Origin: Tubiluchus corallicola
Taxonomy: Eukaryota; Priapulida; Priapulimorpha; Priapulimorphida; Tubiluchidae
Reading direction: 5' to 3'
Assembly (NCBI GenBank): GCA_030141605.1
Contig: JAQGDQ010000013.1
Location: forward strand, 324,447-388,446
Length of the DNA: 64,000 nt
Shown in pieces: positions 24,083 through 55,600 of this stretch. Numbering within the stretch: the first letter of the stretch is position 1; the number at the start of each line of letters is the position of its first letter. The notes under the pieces were generated by a model. That model was not told where the DNA came from, did not search any database, and worked only from the letters and a program-made list of their open reading frames with translations. The position numbers and the translations under genes were made by a program.

Positions 24083-25618
24083 TCTTACTACAAGAAATAT
24101 TTAGACTCCAATAGATCGTTTTCCGCCTGCACTACTAGAATTGCAGTAATTTCTAAAACAATGCACAAACAATGTTAGTGAGGTGATTTTGTATACAATG
24201 ACGTCATAAATTAGATCGAACAGGTGTTTTAATAATGAAGTAACAACACAGCCGCAGCAAAATTCGATCCAACACGACGTTCCTACTTTCTATATAATTT
24301 GTTAGGCCTAAGGTTCTTATTATAGTACCCCGTTTTATCACTTTAATTTTCTGCCGCTGACTGTTCTTGTAGTATGTGAAATTGTTTAGTGAAACTATTG
24401 TATTTTAAAATTTATCACTCGCTGAAAAGATATCGCAGTAATAGCACAGTAATTAATTTTTTATATGGGTCTAAAATATCCTTCATAATTTGCTGTTATC
24501 GCTAAAAATATTTAAGGATTAGTGTTCGAGAATTTTTTTAGCAAACTAGCAGTTACCTGTGCTCGGGAATTCTTTTAGTAAAACAGCTGTTACCTGTGAA
24601 TACAGGGAGAGATGCTGCAAGCCTGTTACATATAAGTGGGCCTTATAAGCTTACACGTATAATACACACAGACAGACTTGCGCATAACTTAATATATCGA
24701 CTTTTTTATTTAAAAAAACCAAAGCTTTTTATAAGACATGCATGGGTTCTTCTAACTTTATTTAGGGTATTGATCCTTAGCCCTGTGTGTTTATGTATTT
24801 AACTTGGATCTAACGCAAATGTCGGTATCATCCTAAATCTGCAGAACTACTGCCCAGAGCCCATAGATGTTATCTTAAGCAATTATTGATCTGTTTAAAT
24901 ATTGGGTTAATAATCGCTGTCAATTGGCTACTTGCTATTATAGTAAATTAATGATGCACATTACTTTACTACCAACAATGCACTGTTGTTAAGTTGGATA
25001 TCTTTTTTTTGGGAGACGAGTGGTGACTGTAGTGAAACTATATAACTAAATAAAGCAAAATAAGAAAAAGTTTATCAATCAGATTATGAATGATTACTGC
25101 TGCTGCTGTAGACTAATTGTTAAGGAATTTGAATTTTTTGTTGTTCACTTACCTTCTTGATTAATTTCGTTTTTGACTAACTTAATTTGTTTAGACTTTA
25201 GCATTGCGTTCTACAGAAGCCTGCAATACCAGCAATGTATATAGGACAACAAAGTAGTACATAGCGGAAATACATCGCCTTAATTGCAGGTAACCAAATA
25301 AACGTAACTTAGTAGGAGCTATAGACGTTATCACTGCTTATCTCAAAGCGCTGGGTAAGTACTATTCTCTATTTGTCCACACTATAATTCTCTTATGTGA
25401 ACGTTAAAAGGAAGAAAGTTCAACCAGGTAGCTCGTGATCAGATTCTAAGCGTGTGTTCCCATTCAGCCATACCTACAAGCATCAGACTGGTGTCAGAGT
25501 ATTACTACGAGCTGTGCGGGCCTTATGGTTGCATAAGGAAAGATTAATAAACCATGTGATAATATCTTACACGATTATTGAAGCATTGTTTTTACGGTGA
25601 CATAACTTTGTGAGAAAA
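24083..25618. promoter_or_regulatory. Divergent intergenic region between zinc-finger and SLC5 genes
   Basis: The two genes start head to head about 1.5 kb apart, so both promoters must lie here. No TATA box or other element could be assigned with confidence. About 300 bases upstream of the SLC5 start (from 25310) resemble sequence near 26250-26480, part of the exon 1 duplication. Confidence 0.4.
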
Positions 25619-41290
<15,672 letters not shown>

Positions 41291-41686
41291 AATTTCTTTA
41301 TCATCTCTTGCAAAACTTAATAGTAACTCTTAGTAAATATATTTTTGTAGTTGCCACAGCTTCTAGCTAATAAAACATTTTTTGCTTCTGTTGTACTATT
41401 GCTACTATGCTTATCCTACACGGTTTCTAACTATCAGATTCTAACTATCTAACACTGTATTCTTTTAAGTCGTTTACTGTGATAGGCCTAATTGGAATTT
41501 TGATGCGCCAGAAGACTGATTTCCACAAAAATTACTGTATTTTTTAACAGATAACCTTGAGGCAAAAACAATGAATCTTAAGCTGGCTAGCAGTTTCAAA
41601 GCTTAAAAAATCTGAATGAAATTGGTTATGCCTACACGTCACAGATTTTGACAAAAGCCATTATAAGACAAATGTGTATTTTATTG

Positions 41687-41940
<254 letters not shown>

Positions 41941-42894
41941 AGGACGGTGTATGTATATGACATTAAAATCACTAAAATTATTAGACAGGCTACGCATAAA
42001 TACTTACATTACCCAATCGGGGATCAGAGGATCCATGAAATGCAATTTTGCAGGATTTGTCTCTAGTGTTTTTTTCGTTTAGCTTAACGTGTTAACAGTG
42101 ACACCTGTTAAGATTTCAACAGTGACAGTTTCCTAACTTTCTGAAAAAAATTATACCAATATCACTGTAATGTAGATGATAATAATAATAGCTAACTAGA
42201 AAGTAATCAATAACTAGTGAATTAAGTTATCAATAAAGCAACTAACTGGTGAGTCGACAGTAGTGAGACAAATCAGCTAGCCAATCAATCGTTATTAATA
42301 ATTTGTTTTAAGAACAATAATTACTTCTTTTCTAATAATTTCGTCAGCCAAGTGCGCAGAAAAGCTGCTTGTTACAGCGTATAACATTACACAGTAATAT
42401 GACTTTCACACAGTTAAATTTATCAGTGATATGGCTTTCTTCGAATTATTTTCTTAAAATGAGTTAAGTAAAGGCTTTCTCACCTCAGAAGACGTTTTAA
42501 TTACAAAGCGGCTTCTTTTATTTCATTAACACCAAGAAGCCCCACTCCACTCCTATAAGCGTTTGTCAAATGCTCGCACATGCGCAATAAGCTTGGCTAA
42601 GGTAGGCAGTAAGATGTGGTCTGAAATTCTCAGCGAATAGTGAGTGTCGATAAACTTAGTTGCTGCGTAATAATTTGAATTGCAATTTTCAGTGCAGGCA
42701 TTGTTTTACCCGTAAAAAGAAATTCACCACTTCTATTGACGTACTGATTACTGTAGACTTTGGTGAGAAAAAGTTGCATGTTGTAATTTGCAAGTTCATT
42801 AAAATCGCACACTGTTCTGCATGTGTTGCGCTGGCTTCACGTTGATAAAAGTGGAAAGGTAGTTCAGATTAGGCAGCAGAGCAGCGTCACAGAC

Positions 42895-43640
42895 GCTTCA
42901 GAGAAGAGCTACTTATCGCAGAAAACATTTTTATTATAAAAAACTGATTGTCACAAAAGAAAAAAGTTTACAATCATGAAGGAATTTCTTGTCACGGAAG
43001 AGCTACCTATCGTTCAGAATTACTTCTTGCCGGCGAAGCGATTTTTGTCCTATTAATATTAGAGTACTTGTTGTAGAAAACCTACTATTTGTTACGGAGA
43101 GCTCTTTATGTTATTGGAGAACCAGATACCGCAGAATCTACCTGTTGCGGAAAAACTACTTGCTGCAGAAGCACTACTTGGCACGGAAGAGGCATTTGTC
43201 GCAGAAGATCTTCTTATTACAGAACTTCGTATCATAAACTTCTTGTTACAGAAGAACTTCTTGGCACCAAATAACTTATTGACACCGAAGAACTTTTGTC
43301 ACAAAAAACATTTTGGCACCAAAAAATTCTTGTCAGCGAAGAACATCTCATCGCAAAAGAACTCTTAGTCACATATGAACTTATTGTTGCAGAAAAAAAT
43401 CAATTATTGTTATTATTGAGTAACTAATTCTTGAGAAAAAGCAATTTGTCGTCGTATGACTTTTCATCATAGAACTGCTTACCACAAGGATTCTTGTCGC
43501 AAGGATCCCGGAAGAATGTTTAGTCATTCCGGAAGAATGACCTGCATCAGCTGAGTCAGTTGTACAGAAGAAAAGAAAAGAAATATTGGTCACAGAAAAA
43601 CAAAACTACTTCTTGCAGAATACACTTGCCAATTGCACAA
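42895..43640 (+). repeat. 18-bp minisatellite abutting the receptor start codon
   Basis: Degenerate units of TTGTCGCAGAAGAACTAC repeat with an 18-base period, clearest from 43141 to 43395 (for example TTGTTACAGAAGAACTTC, TTGGCACCAAATAACTTA, TTGACACCGAAGAACTTT). Looser units extend to both sides and the last ends at the receptor ATG. It would be promoter or 5' UTR. Confidence 0.8.
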
Positions 43641-43641
43641 C

Positions 43642-46600
43642 ATGATGTGGACAAAGCTGTGGATGTGTAGCGTATTCATGATGTGCTCTGTAGAATATCT
43701 GCGAGCTAAAAAGGAAAAGGATTTGTTTATTTTAGGGCTGTTTCCAATGAATGGACCTTGGGCAGGGGGACAAGTCATGTTACCCGGTGCCCAGATGGCG
43801 ATAGAACATATCAACAGTAGGCAGGATATTCTGCCCAAACATAATCTTCATTTAATATGGAATGATACAATGGTAAATATACAAATTAATAAGTATGTGT
43901 GATGATTCATTATTAATGGCGTTTATTCGTTGTTTCGTCGTTATAATTCGCTCACTGTCGTCTTCGTTCTTGTTATCATTATCTGAATATACATCACAAC
44001 CTTCATTACTCCGTTATTAGCACTGGCGTGGTCATCCACTCTTGCTATCTTTACTATTACCATTAACACTCTCATCTTCGTCTTTACTACAATCATCTGA
44101 CTCATCATTGACTTCTGATTCTAGACGTTCTAATCGGCGTCGTCATTGTTGTTTTCTTTACACCCTTTGCCATCATGATGATTATCATTATCATCAGCGT
44201 TATCACGGTCGTTATCTTCGCCGTCATCTTTATTCAGTTATATACTGTCTTATTAAGTTGTCTCAGGACTCTCCTTACAATTTTGTTTGGCTTTATCTTT
44301 TCATATGCACTATAGCGCGTGTGATTGCCCACAATTGCTTGAAAAGAACAGCATGTGTTTTATTAGTGTTTTGTCACACACTTATACTAATAAATAAGTT
44401 TGGGCTTGTGTGTGCAAATAATACCTGCATTGAGCTTGTATTGTGTGATGTGCATGTTAGAAGACATGTGAGCCGTAGAAAAAAACTTTGTCAATAAAGG
44501 AGTCGAGCCGTAGATGAGGTGCTTTGTTCGTAGACAAGCCTTTGCTCATATGACGTGAAAGTTGTCTAAGGTGAAAATTCGTTTATTTATGTGAGATGAA
44601 TGATCTGAAAATAGCAGTAGTTAAGGAAATCTTTTAACTGACTGACAGTTTTAGTGACATTTGCTCGAACAAATGGCTTTTAGTTACAGCTCCCCGTCGT
44701 GAAAAGATCAATTAGCGGGCATTTTATGTACAGTCAACTAGCGCAAAACTTGTGTCATCTTTAAAAATAAAAAGATATGCACTTTTCTTTTTTGTTTGTA
44801 TAACATGGTGCCTGTATTTTGAGAAGGAAAATTATTTAATTCTTAAAAATATTCGAAATTGAAAAAGTAGATGATAAACTGCGGTTTATTAATCCAAGGA
44901 CCTCTATAACTAAAGTTTAGTTAGTTAGTTATATTTAGTTATAGAGGTTCCTGATTAAGCTTACGCTTATTGTAAATGCACCACATAGTTGAGTAAGTGG
45001 TAAGTAAAGTTTTTTTATTTTAGGGCAAACCCAAATAAATATCACAACAAAAATAAAAACTTACGCAAGTAACACAAGTACACAAGAATCGTTAGTACCG
45101 TTAAATCAGCTAGTAGTTAATAAATAGAATAGTAAGTGGGATAATGTATTATTGCAATGTTTGTAGATGTTATAAGTAAAATCACAAATGTACAACACTT
45201 TCATAAACTCTTACACTTATACTGAGTACTAATCGACTTATGCGTACTAGTAGGCTTACTAGTAAGTCAAATTATGGTCTACTAAAACTAGTACACGTGT
45301 GCGGCACAGAGCAAATAAAAGGTTGAGAGAACAAATGAAGCAAAATTTTATCGTAGGCAACTTTGATATTTTTATAACTGTACAAGTTGCAATTATGTCA
45401 CAAAGTCGAACTCGAACAGTATATACATTAGTGTAAAGACTGCCAAAAACAATTTTCTTGACATCACAAAACCACAACCACATGCAACAACCGCATTAAA
45501 ATTTGGGACTAGTTACTGCCCGTAACGTATATATATATAATCGTTTTGCCTTATCGTAGTCTTATCCTCTCCGCCATAATGTGTCAAAACCTGACCACTG
45601 TAATTTTTCTTTGACTGACGGAATCACCCATGCTGTCGTATTTAGCTAAGTCATAAGTCACTGCATCATTTTGACCTCGACCTCAAATCAACGTGTTGCG
45701 TGCCTTTGATCTCTGATAGTCTAAATTTTAAACGTGGTAGCCTTTTATCAGTATTGCTTTTATAGCGGTTAATAGTACAGTTGATGTAGCAAATATTGTC
45801 TTGTGTTCCACCGGTGGTCTGTTCAGAGTACGTCATAGCGCATTGCATAACGCCTGCCAAATTTGGTTACGTTATTTTGAGTATTCGTAATTGCGGATGC
45901 ACTGCGTACAGCAAAAGAACAAAAAGAAAAAGAAAACGTACGCTGCTGGTGAACGCATGCAAACAGCTCTTATTTTATTATCTTACGGTATAGGAATAAC
46001 GAAACAGTAGGCACTAGTAAAATTTTCATTTTTTGCAGTTATCCATTTAAGATTCCGCATTAGCAAAGGCATTCAATCTAAATTATTACCAAAAAGGTCA
46101 AAACAAAATTTATCATTAATGTTTATTAATAATATGTGTAGTAAGAACGGAAATTGATACTACATGGATATCACAATGACTTGTAACTAAGGCGTTGAAC
46201 TTGGGTTATTAGCACAGGTTTCCTGCTGCAATTTATTGAGCAATTTGCTATCTCAAGTTTGTGTTGTTGATGACATTGTCATTGGCATGATCCTGCCACG
46301 TGCCGCTCAGACGTCTGCGATGCTCGAAGTCTGTGATTACAGGTAGAAATTAATGATCAACAGTACTTTCTTACTGGAAATAAAAGCCCGTGATTGTTAA
46401 TAGATTTCACTGACATTTTCTTGCGCCACCGGGTACGAGGCTAGGCGGATAAAAGATTGTCTATCTGCTTCTCCGTCCCTTTGTTTGTTCGTCTGCGCGT
46501 CCACTTGACCTCAGTAAATTTTAAATTAAGTACGAAAAATTGAATTGTAACACAGTTTGGTAATGCACCCTAAACATGGTACGCCTCTCTCTTGAAATGT

Positions 46601-49600
46601 TAAAGTGCGTTAGAATGTTAACGCAATTTAAGAATATTCACATAAGAAAACGAATAATCGGAAATATAACGAGACTGGGCATAAGAATTTTATTTACTTT
46701 CACTAGAACGGCTACGTTTCTGAAGGTTGAGATCAAAGGTTAAGGTCATGCAGCGACTTTCGTCTGATTGGTAGGGGAACTTATTGGACAAATAAAAGTT
46801 GCTGCATTGTCCAGGGATGCTTTGCCAAGCGTGCACTGTCAATCTGTCCCCTAGCCAATTTGTCCTGCACCCAAATCTCGACAGCTGAAAAGTCCACTGT
46901 TCATGTGCCACTGGCCAGGTGTCCTCCTGCCGAAATGTCCGCAAATTTTGCAGCACCAACGACAAATTTTTTATATAGTACTGCACACCGGCATAAAAAC
47001 TTAACGGCAGGACCTCGTTACTGTGGAAGATTTGGACTGGAATCGAGTTAGTAGACGTGGCAGCCAGGTCTGCATGCAAGTATGTTGAGCGAGTTAAGTA
47101 GCCGGGCTGTAATCTCTGTATGACAGATAAAGCTGTCCAGTTCTCGCAGCAGTCCTCTATCTAGTCACTGACTTACAGAGTTTTTCTTAACCTCGGTCGC
47201 TAAGTGCACACGATGGCCACTTAATAAGACACATAATTTATTGTTAGTTTGCAAATTCTATTACTTTGTCCAAAGCAAACTTGGATAATGAGCAGTAGTT
47301 AGCCAAGTAATTATGTAACTGATGTATTTGATTAACTTTGTGGGTTATTAACGATACATTTTTTACGTTTTTTCCGCTTTGCTAAAGAAGTTCCCCTACA
47401 GCTGGCAAAAAGGATATTACATCCACTAATGTGCAAAATTAACACAGTATTTTATCAACTAGGTTATTGATACAGCTCTGTTCTGACACGAAATATAGAA
47501 CTAGGGTCGGTCTCACAAAGCCGTCACTAAGTTAACCACGTCGTTATTACACTCACTTAACTATTAATAACGAAGTCATTGAGCTATGGTGTCACTGTTG
47601 AAAAAATTAGTAGCAATATTATTGGTATGTAATGCTGCAATAAAGTTTCTGCCAGAAGTTCATAATTACATAGGTCTGATGATCGTGGCTATTATTTTGA
47701 TTGCATGTGCTATTCATTAACAGTGTAATCCTGGTCGGGCCGTGAACATAATGTTTGATTTGCTCTATTCGTCTCCCATAAAGATCATGATAATAGGAGA
47801 TGGATGCTCATTTGTCTGTGAAGCCACTGCTGAAGCTGCAGCGTACTGGAACGTAAATCAGGTAAGATCAAGTGTCTGAAGTCATTCACGCGCATACACC
47901 TTTAATTAATTTGAGGTAATATAGCCCTACGGTAAGTAACCAAGAATTTTACGGACATCATCAAGATCGTTATAATAAAATAGTACCTTGGCTGTTTGTT
48001 GTCTGTGGTGCGCAGAGTGACCGCCACGCCAAAGCAATACGCTCACGTCGTCAGCATCAAAAATGGCGTATAAACCCGATAATTGTGAAAAACTGAGCTA
48101 TTGGTGAATTGCTCATGGGATAGATGGACATATTGTGTTTTTAGTATGAGCTGACTTATATACATGCTCTTACGTTATTTTGATTGGTAGGAAATTGAAT
48201 TCAACATTATAAACAAATGCTACATAACAAGACAAAAATAAAAGTTTGAAATACAGTTATCAAAAATTTAAATCAGAAATAATCTTGTTGTCTTAAAAGA
48301 TAAAAAAACGCAAAACAGATTAAAAACAGATGAATCAGACAACACCAGGAACCGAAATCTAAAAAGAGGCTCCAGTCGAACTAGAGACAAACTAACATCC
48401 ATATAAACAAATAAGAAAAATGCTAGGAAGAAAATTAAACGCTTGGACCAATGATATACTGAACTCTGGCAGAAAATCGCTGCCAGGTCTCGTGAATATT
48501 TGCAGTAGGTGTTCTTAAGAGAGACAGATACCCACGATATGGAGCTAATACGAATAATGCACCAGATGTACAAAATTCGAGTTCGAATCAGTCATGTTTT
48601 TAGATTCCATAATTTAATTTGAATTAAACTCAACAATTAGCTCTTTTTTCACCCTCCAAAAACTGCAGACTTGCAGAATGAAAAATCACTCCACAAGTCC
48701 TTGCCTAAAATTTAATATGCATTTTTACAGACGTGTTGAGTTTTTACTTTTAGATGTCTTACGGTTGTGCAGCCCCCACTTTATCTAATAAGAAAAAGTA
48801 TCCGTACTTTTTCCGAAGTACATCACCGGATACGGAAGTTGTGCCAGTTCGCGTTAAACTGATGTATGAGTTTGGTTGGAAGAAAGTCGCTACGCTGCAT
48901 CAGTCACATCCTTTGTTCTCAACAGTAAGTACATGTATTAGAAGGTTATTTTGACGGAGCATGCGCAGTAATTGTCTAACCAGAGACATTTTGTATAGAA
49001 TCTTTGCCAAAAAACACCAGCTGAATGACTGTTAACCGCAATGGTTGTGATGGTGATGGAGGTGATGATGATGGCGATGGTGATGATGTGATGTGATGTG
49101 AAGATTAAAATGGATGTTGATGGTGTTTTAAAATAATATTGATGGTGATGATAATGACGATGATGGTGTTTAGAATGATGTTTCTGAAGGCGACTATAAT
49201 GATGGCAAGGGCATTGATGGTGATGAAATTTATTGCTTTTTTGTTCGTTTTCATTTTAATTTAGTTCAATTATACATTTGACAAAAGACATAATGAAGGC
49301 TATGATATGATGATACTGAATATGACGACGCAATGATAATAATAACGCTGATGGTGACAATGATGATGATGATGGTGATAGATAACGACACTAATCATAG
49401 TGATGGCAATGATGATATTGATATCTTTATAATTTTCATAACAGGTGACGGATGCATTTGTAGCTGAATTACCGCTACACAATTTCACTTTAATCAGTTC
49501 AGAAATTTTCAAAGACGATCCTGCGATTCAGATTGCAAACCTAAAGAAACATGATGCTAGAATCATTTTTGGTGGATTTTATGAAAACATGGCACACAAG

Positions 49601-52600
49601 GTCTTTTGTGAGGTACGCAGTTTCTCTGTGGCACCTGCCTTTTTGTCGTTTATAACAATGCAACACCTGCTTTTGCAATAATGTAACACCTTACACATGG
49701 TGTGAGGCAGTTTGTTCGTGTTTTGAGTGTGAAATTGCTCCTCATTTGTTAGATATGATACTAGGCATTCTGTATTGTAAATGTGCAGTTGTTACTGTTA
49801 CTCATGGTTGCCCAATTTTTAACAGTAGGCTTTGTTCCACTTTTGCAATGGCGTATATATAACATGGGACAGCAATTAAGTTTAGCATCGCCAGTTCTGC
49901 TTAGAGCTTTGATGGCGCCGTGTGAAATTGCAACTTTCTTGCGTATTACCTATGCTTCGACCTTTCGTTTCCTCAAAATATACGTATTGGCAGTTTTGGC
50001 AGAAATAAGATTGTTCGCAACATCTCGGGTGGCGTAGAAACGTCTTGGGTGATGTAGAAAGAAGTGCCGATGCTTAGACTACAATAGTATTAAAAGCTTG
50101 TGCCCTATACAGGTGAAATTTCGCATCATCATCATCATATTACGGCGTATTAATTTTGACTGCGATCGTTTTAAGTTTATAGTTTAAATAGTTGTTAAGT
50201 TATGGCCGAAAAACTTCCGAATGTTAATAATTTAAATGTCAGCTAATCGTGAATAGGAAAACAGCCATGTATGCAGCACTCAATACATCAAAACAACAAC
50301 AGCAGCAGAACCAGTTTTGTTCGTGGTCTTCAACACAGAAATAAAGTATTATTTGTTATCAAGAAAAAAATAAGACTTACTTCCCCTGATCATGATGTCT
50401 GGAGTTCCCTTAAAGAGAAGGTGTGTGACGGCCGCGCAGTGCAGTTTGATGCAGAGGAACAAAGGCAAAATGGTTGAGTGTTGAAACTAAATACTCCAAA
50501 GAATTCTCAACTACCAAATCCAAAGAAGTCAGAAACAGTATTAGCTGTATCAAAGAAGTGGAAATTTTGGATACATGTAGAGCACTTGCTGTAAATTTTA
50601 TTTCATTTTATTTAAATTTATTGACAATCATTAAAATTACAAGATAAAATCAAATAAAAAATAAAAATAAAAATGTGGATGACAATGTTTACATACTAAT
50701 AATACAAATAATTGTCAGCACCACGTGCACTCTATTATTCGTCACCGTTCTCCATTAATTACAGAAAAACAATCTTTAATGAGGAGGCACAACTGCACTA
50801 ATGTCAGCTTCAAACAATTGCCTTACAGGTGAAAATACTAAATTATGATCAGTGCTATATTTTGTTCTAACACATGCTGTAAATGGGCAATGACAAAAAC
50901 ATGCTCTTCGCTTTGAACACTTACTTCATCACATGGGCACACTCCCCTATCCCTAAGGATACGAGCCTATCTGCCTTTTTCAACTAACAAACCATGAGAT
51001 GATAATTTTGCGTAGTATAAGCTATCCTAGTATATTCAGGAATATCAATGCTTGATGACGCTACCCTAACAAAAATGACGCTGTCGTCTATCATCAAAAG
51101 ACAATGGAGTCTACCTAAATATCCGTCATTCCGACATGCCTTTAACAAACGAATTAGAGGGTTTGCAAATAAGACAAATAATAAACAAGTAAATGGGGGG
51201 GGACTGTTTAACTCCCACCGTGATATTAAAACATTCTTTACCCAATACTGAGTGAGTGGTTGCATACATTGCTTGTATTGCGCCAATCATTCTAGCCCGT
51301 CATTCCATCTACACGGTCATATGCAGTGTAGAAATCGATAAACGATATAAACAGTTTGCTAAAACTACATTTGGCACTATCAGTTAACAATGGAAGTGAC
51401 ATTATTTACTGTACGCAAAACCTTCCTTTGGAGTGCCACTTTGTTTAGCATCAGGTGACCACCTGCAATTCAACCTCGCGTTCATGGTCATATCATAAAC
51501 TTTGGCCAGCATGCTGATTACACTAATGCCACGATAATTGCTACGCTCCCTTTTATACCCTTTTTTATGTTACCAAGCGGGATTTTGCTCATTCGCCAGG
51601 ATAGGATCCGGAGGTAAAAATAACATTTAATAAACTGTGTGCAACTGTTACAAAGTCTTCGGGTAATACGTTTACAATGCTGGGTGTTATACCGTCGCCA
51701 AATGCTGATTTATTACTGTCTAAAAACGATATAACATCCGTGACTTCTGTTAGGGTAAAATCAGAAACCAAAGTAGGGATAAACGGACAACCACTTGCGT
51801 CCACTATAGTAGGATTGTAAGGGCTGTTTAATATAGATTGAAAATAAATACTGAAAGCAGTATCAGTTGGACATAGGTCTTTACAACTGCTAGCCATTGA
51901 ATTAAACGCGCCAGACTAGTTTATCATTCATCACGCTTCTTTTCGTTGCCAGGTTGCAATAAAGTTGACCACCTATTACTAGGTGGTATCCACTCAGCAT
52001 GGATACGAGTCGGAGTAATACGGTGGATTTGACTGTGCGATACAACTGAGCTGCTCTATAAATAATTTCTGTAACCTCTGTACAAAAACTATTAACTGTC
52101 CCGCGGTCTATGTGAGACCTGTTTACTACGCCAAAAAGTGTTAACGGATTCGTTTAGTGCCGGCACATCACCCCTAATTGGCTTCATACAATGAGAACAT
52201 CCATTACGGGACGTTAAGTGACTATAACTACCAGCACTAATTGCAAATTCACGAATTTTCAATAAAGGTACATTGTTGCAGCTAATACAAAGGGACACAG
52301 GGGCATGATTAGATGGCATTGATAACTGGTTCCAAGTAAAAACCTGATTAATCTGTTGTACAAAACTGACGCTACAGCATACTAAGTCGAGTTCTGATAA
52401 CCAACTGTTCCTTCTTTTGAAGGACAAACCATTCATAAATTCTGCAGCTTTAATCAGCAAATGGTTTAATACGATTAAATTACAATCTTTTAAAAATACA
52501 ACTCAAAAATTTTCTACCATGTCTATTAATGTCACGTCTGGACAATTAAGTGCCGGTAAATCATTCATTTTCAATAAATGGTGATCCAAAACCCCCGACT

Positions 52601-55600
52601 ACTACGTACTGTAAGCAATTTTGGTGTGCGCTGATATATTTTGCCTGAATATTAGCAAACGTAGTATCATCAAAACAGAACAAGTCACTGAGTTGTACAT
52701 AACATACCCCGAACAAAACTGAGGGCCTAATAATAAATCTCGCCCAGACCTGATCAGGAAAGGTACAATCAATGCTGCACACAATAATCTTAAAATCAGA
52801 CCTAATAAACAGAGAAACCCTTCCTCTCCGGTTAACATTTCTAGTAGGCGCACTTTGTGTTACAATTTTAAATCCTAGTATACTAATATTACGTGAACAC
52901 TTAGTTGCTAAAATAAACACAATATAAAATTGCACTAAAGAAATCAATAACTTTGTTGTACTTAGCCTTATTACGTAGACCTTAAATATTCAAAGACACT
53001 ACTTTCAGTTGACTCACATTGCATCTGCTACTTAAAAACCTGTAAAACTATTAGGAATACTAAAAATGCAGACATCATTTACAAGAACTTTATAATTAGT
53101 CCAGTCAATTTTAATGCTAACAATTCTAACAATAGTGACTCGCAACATTTTTCTAGCATTTATTTTTTATGACTTATTGTTTTAAAGCTTCTGTGTCTTT
53201 GGAAAAATCTAAGGAAATGATCTAAAATTTCTTGTGTTTGTATAAGCGTCTATAACATCACTTTGGTAATTTTCAAGCGATTGTGTTATTTTCTCCTTAT
53301 ATCGTCATCAAAGTTTAGCCGCATTTTCTTGCGCCAGCACATATATCATACGAGCACCAAGACGTTACGGCAAAGGCATGTTAAATAAAATCTTTACTCT
53401 AATATTTGCAAAATATGAAAGAAGTAAATCTCTATTTGTCAGGTCTCTGGGTTAGTTGATGGCGTTTTCATATTCTGCAATTTATTTGTACTTCTTACAG
53501 TGTTTTCCGCTACGTGGGAATAAGAAAACATGACGTTGAATTTCATCATGACTTGGTATGGATTTATTATCGCAAAATCTTTGATTTTGATTAACAGACT
53601 TCAACATGGTGGAAATTCGATAATATGAAAGCGAACTTTCATTCAATTTTCAAGGAGAAAAAACGCAGATCATGCACGTTAAATTAAGTTTGAAAAGCTT
53701 TCCATATATTGTTCAGCTTGTTTAGGAAAAATCTCAACAATTCAATAAAAATATTTCAATATTAATGTGCAACGAATGAATGTACGATTCCGTTAATTAT
53801 AAGATCGATGCAGCATTTGTCGCAGAGAAGTGTAGTTAATAAAACTTTGTCGATTACTGTAATAATTAGCAGGTTCTCATCATTCGCTAAAAATCGTGAC
53901 CACTGAACTGATCTACGCGTTCATCTATAGGCCTATAATTGTGGGTTGTAAAGCTGTAGTACGCCTCTTGAAGTTAAATTAGTAGTAGCTTGTAGCCGCG
54001 TACGTGATGCCATAAGGCAGATAGTATTGGCATCGTGATACAGCTAATAATTGTTACTTCGATGAATTACCTTATTGTAGCATTTACAATTTAATTAAAG
54101 ACTAATTAAGGACTAATCTTATTGCTACACAGCCATCTATGCATGCACGCATGCACACGTACATACACACACGCACGCACGCGCGCACAGATCACCACAA
54201 TATTGACAAATATCTTTTAACACTGAAACAATTTATTGTCATTCAATAAGTTTGCCCAGATATGCGTCGTGCCGAGTACCCTTTGTCGCTCTAAAACTGA
54301 TTTGATTAACCCGTCTTGAGTTAACTGTCCCGGGGTAAGTGGGTAACCTGCTTTAGCATAAATTAGCTGTATGATTTACGGCAAAAGTATAGACACACAA
54401 CCCTTGGTAATTGGAAGGTAGGTATGTTGAAAGAGTAACTGTCTTAAGAATCATGTTAATAAGTATAACTACAGGGAATTTTGTGTTCTTTCAGGCTTAT
54501 AAAGCTGGGTTGTACGGTCCTAAATACGTGTGGACGGTGCCTGGGTGGTTTAACGCAGCTTGGTGGTTAAAGGATCATAAAAATACCAACTGTACCATTG
54601 AGCAAATTTCTAAGGCAGCTGAAGGCGAGTAACTGAGAACGTCGTCATTTATTTCGCTTTTAACAAACATTTGTCCATTTTTTTCAAGTTTGTGGTGGAC
54701 AGTTTTTCCTAAACGACGTCTGTAAGAAACCGTAAAACCTTTTCTCTAACTCTGAATTAACCTAATTTACTTTCTTCAACATGTTGTCCTGACAATTTCG
54801 TCTGAAACTGAGTCGAGAAAACTTGAATACGACAGAACGTCTTGAAAAGCACCCAGGCCTGGATATTCGCTGGTCTTCAAATGAATTAGGCGCGTCAAAC
54901 TTTCAAGATTTTGAGCAATTTTTCATTTTAGAAATTATGAAGATGCCAATTATTTTTATAGTTTTCTATGCTATCAAGTGATGGAACAAAATGCTTAGTT
55001 TAATACTTGAATGAAAACCACACTGACTAATTCGGATGCCGAACCATAAATAAACACAACGAACTGAAGTTTATAAAAACTTGTAAAAAGTCTTAATCTT
55101 TAACAGTAACAAACTTTGGTTAGTAACAATAATTTTTAAAACTGAATCAAAACCAATTTCCGCGCAAAGTAACAGGTCTAAAGTCCTATTACTGAACAAA
55201 TGTAACCGTGTCAGATTTTCCTTATCAAGATTGTTATTTACGTTAAACGACTGTGAATTAGCCTTATGCATTAAAATGCCAAATGATTTTATTAAAAACT
55301 TGTCCGGATGCGGAAAATTGAGTTTCTCACTTACTGAGTTTATTGCTCAACTGCTAGGAAATGTCATTAGAACCATTTGCTATTGTATTGGGGTCCCCTT
55401 CATATATCATGTAATTTCGAATGCCATTTATCGTTCCTAATAAATCTGTTTTATCGTAAAAACTTAGAATACGGAGTAACTCTGTTGTGAAATCACAATA
55501 TAAAAGCTGACTAAAACTTCTTACTCGAACGAGACCAAGAACAACATCGCGGCAAAACAGACGGCTTTATAGAGTTACGTCGCGAATGAGATATCAAAAA

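Larger units (their letters stand above)
43873..47723 (+). other. Receptor intron 1
   Basis: This 3.9-kb intron holds a degenerate ATC/TCA-rich tract (about 43915-44235), an 18-base imperfect palindrome (44897-44952) and a 16-bp minisatellite. No coding exon is recognised. GTAAAT and AACAG are the borders. Confidence 0.7.

Noticed and set aside
42895-43640. Regular repeats that could suggest a CRISPR array
   Set aside because: The units are contiguous 18-mers with no unique spacers, in a eukaryotic setting; it is a minisatellite.
44042-44497. 151-codon plus-strand frame
   Set aside because: It lies in receptor intron 1, begins in an ATC-rich tract and matches no family.
46690-47079. 129-codon minus-strand frame
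   Set aside because: It overlies the degenerate 16-bp minisatellite.
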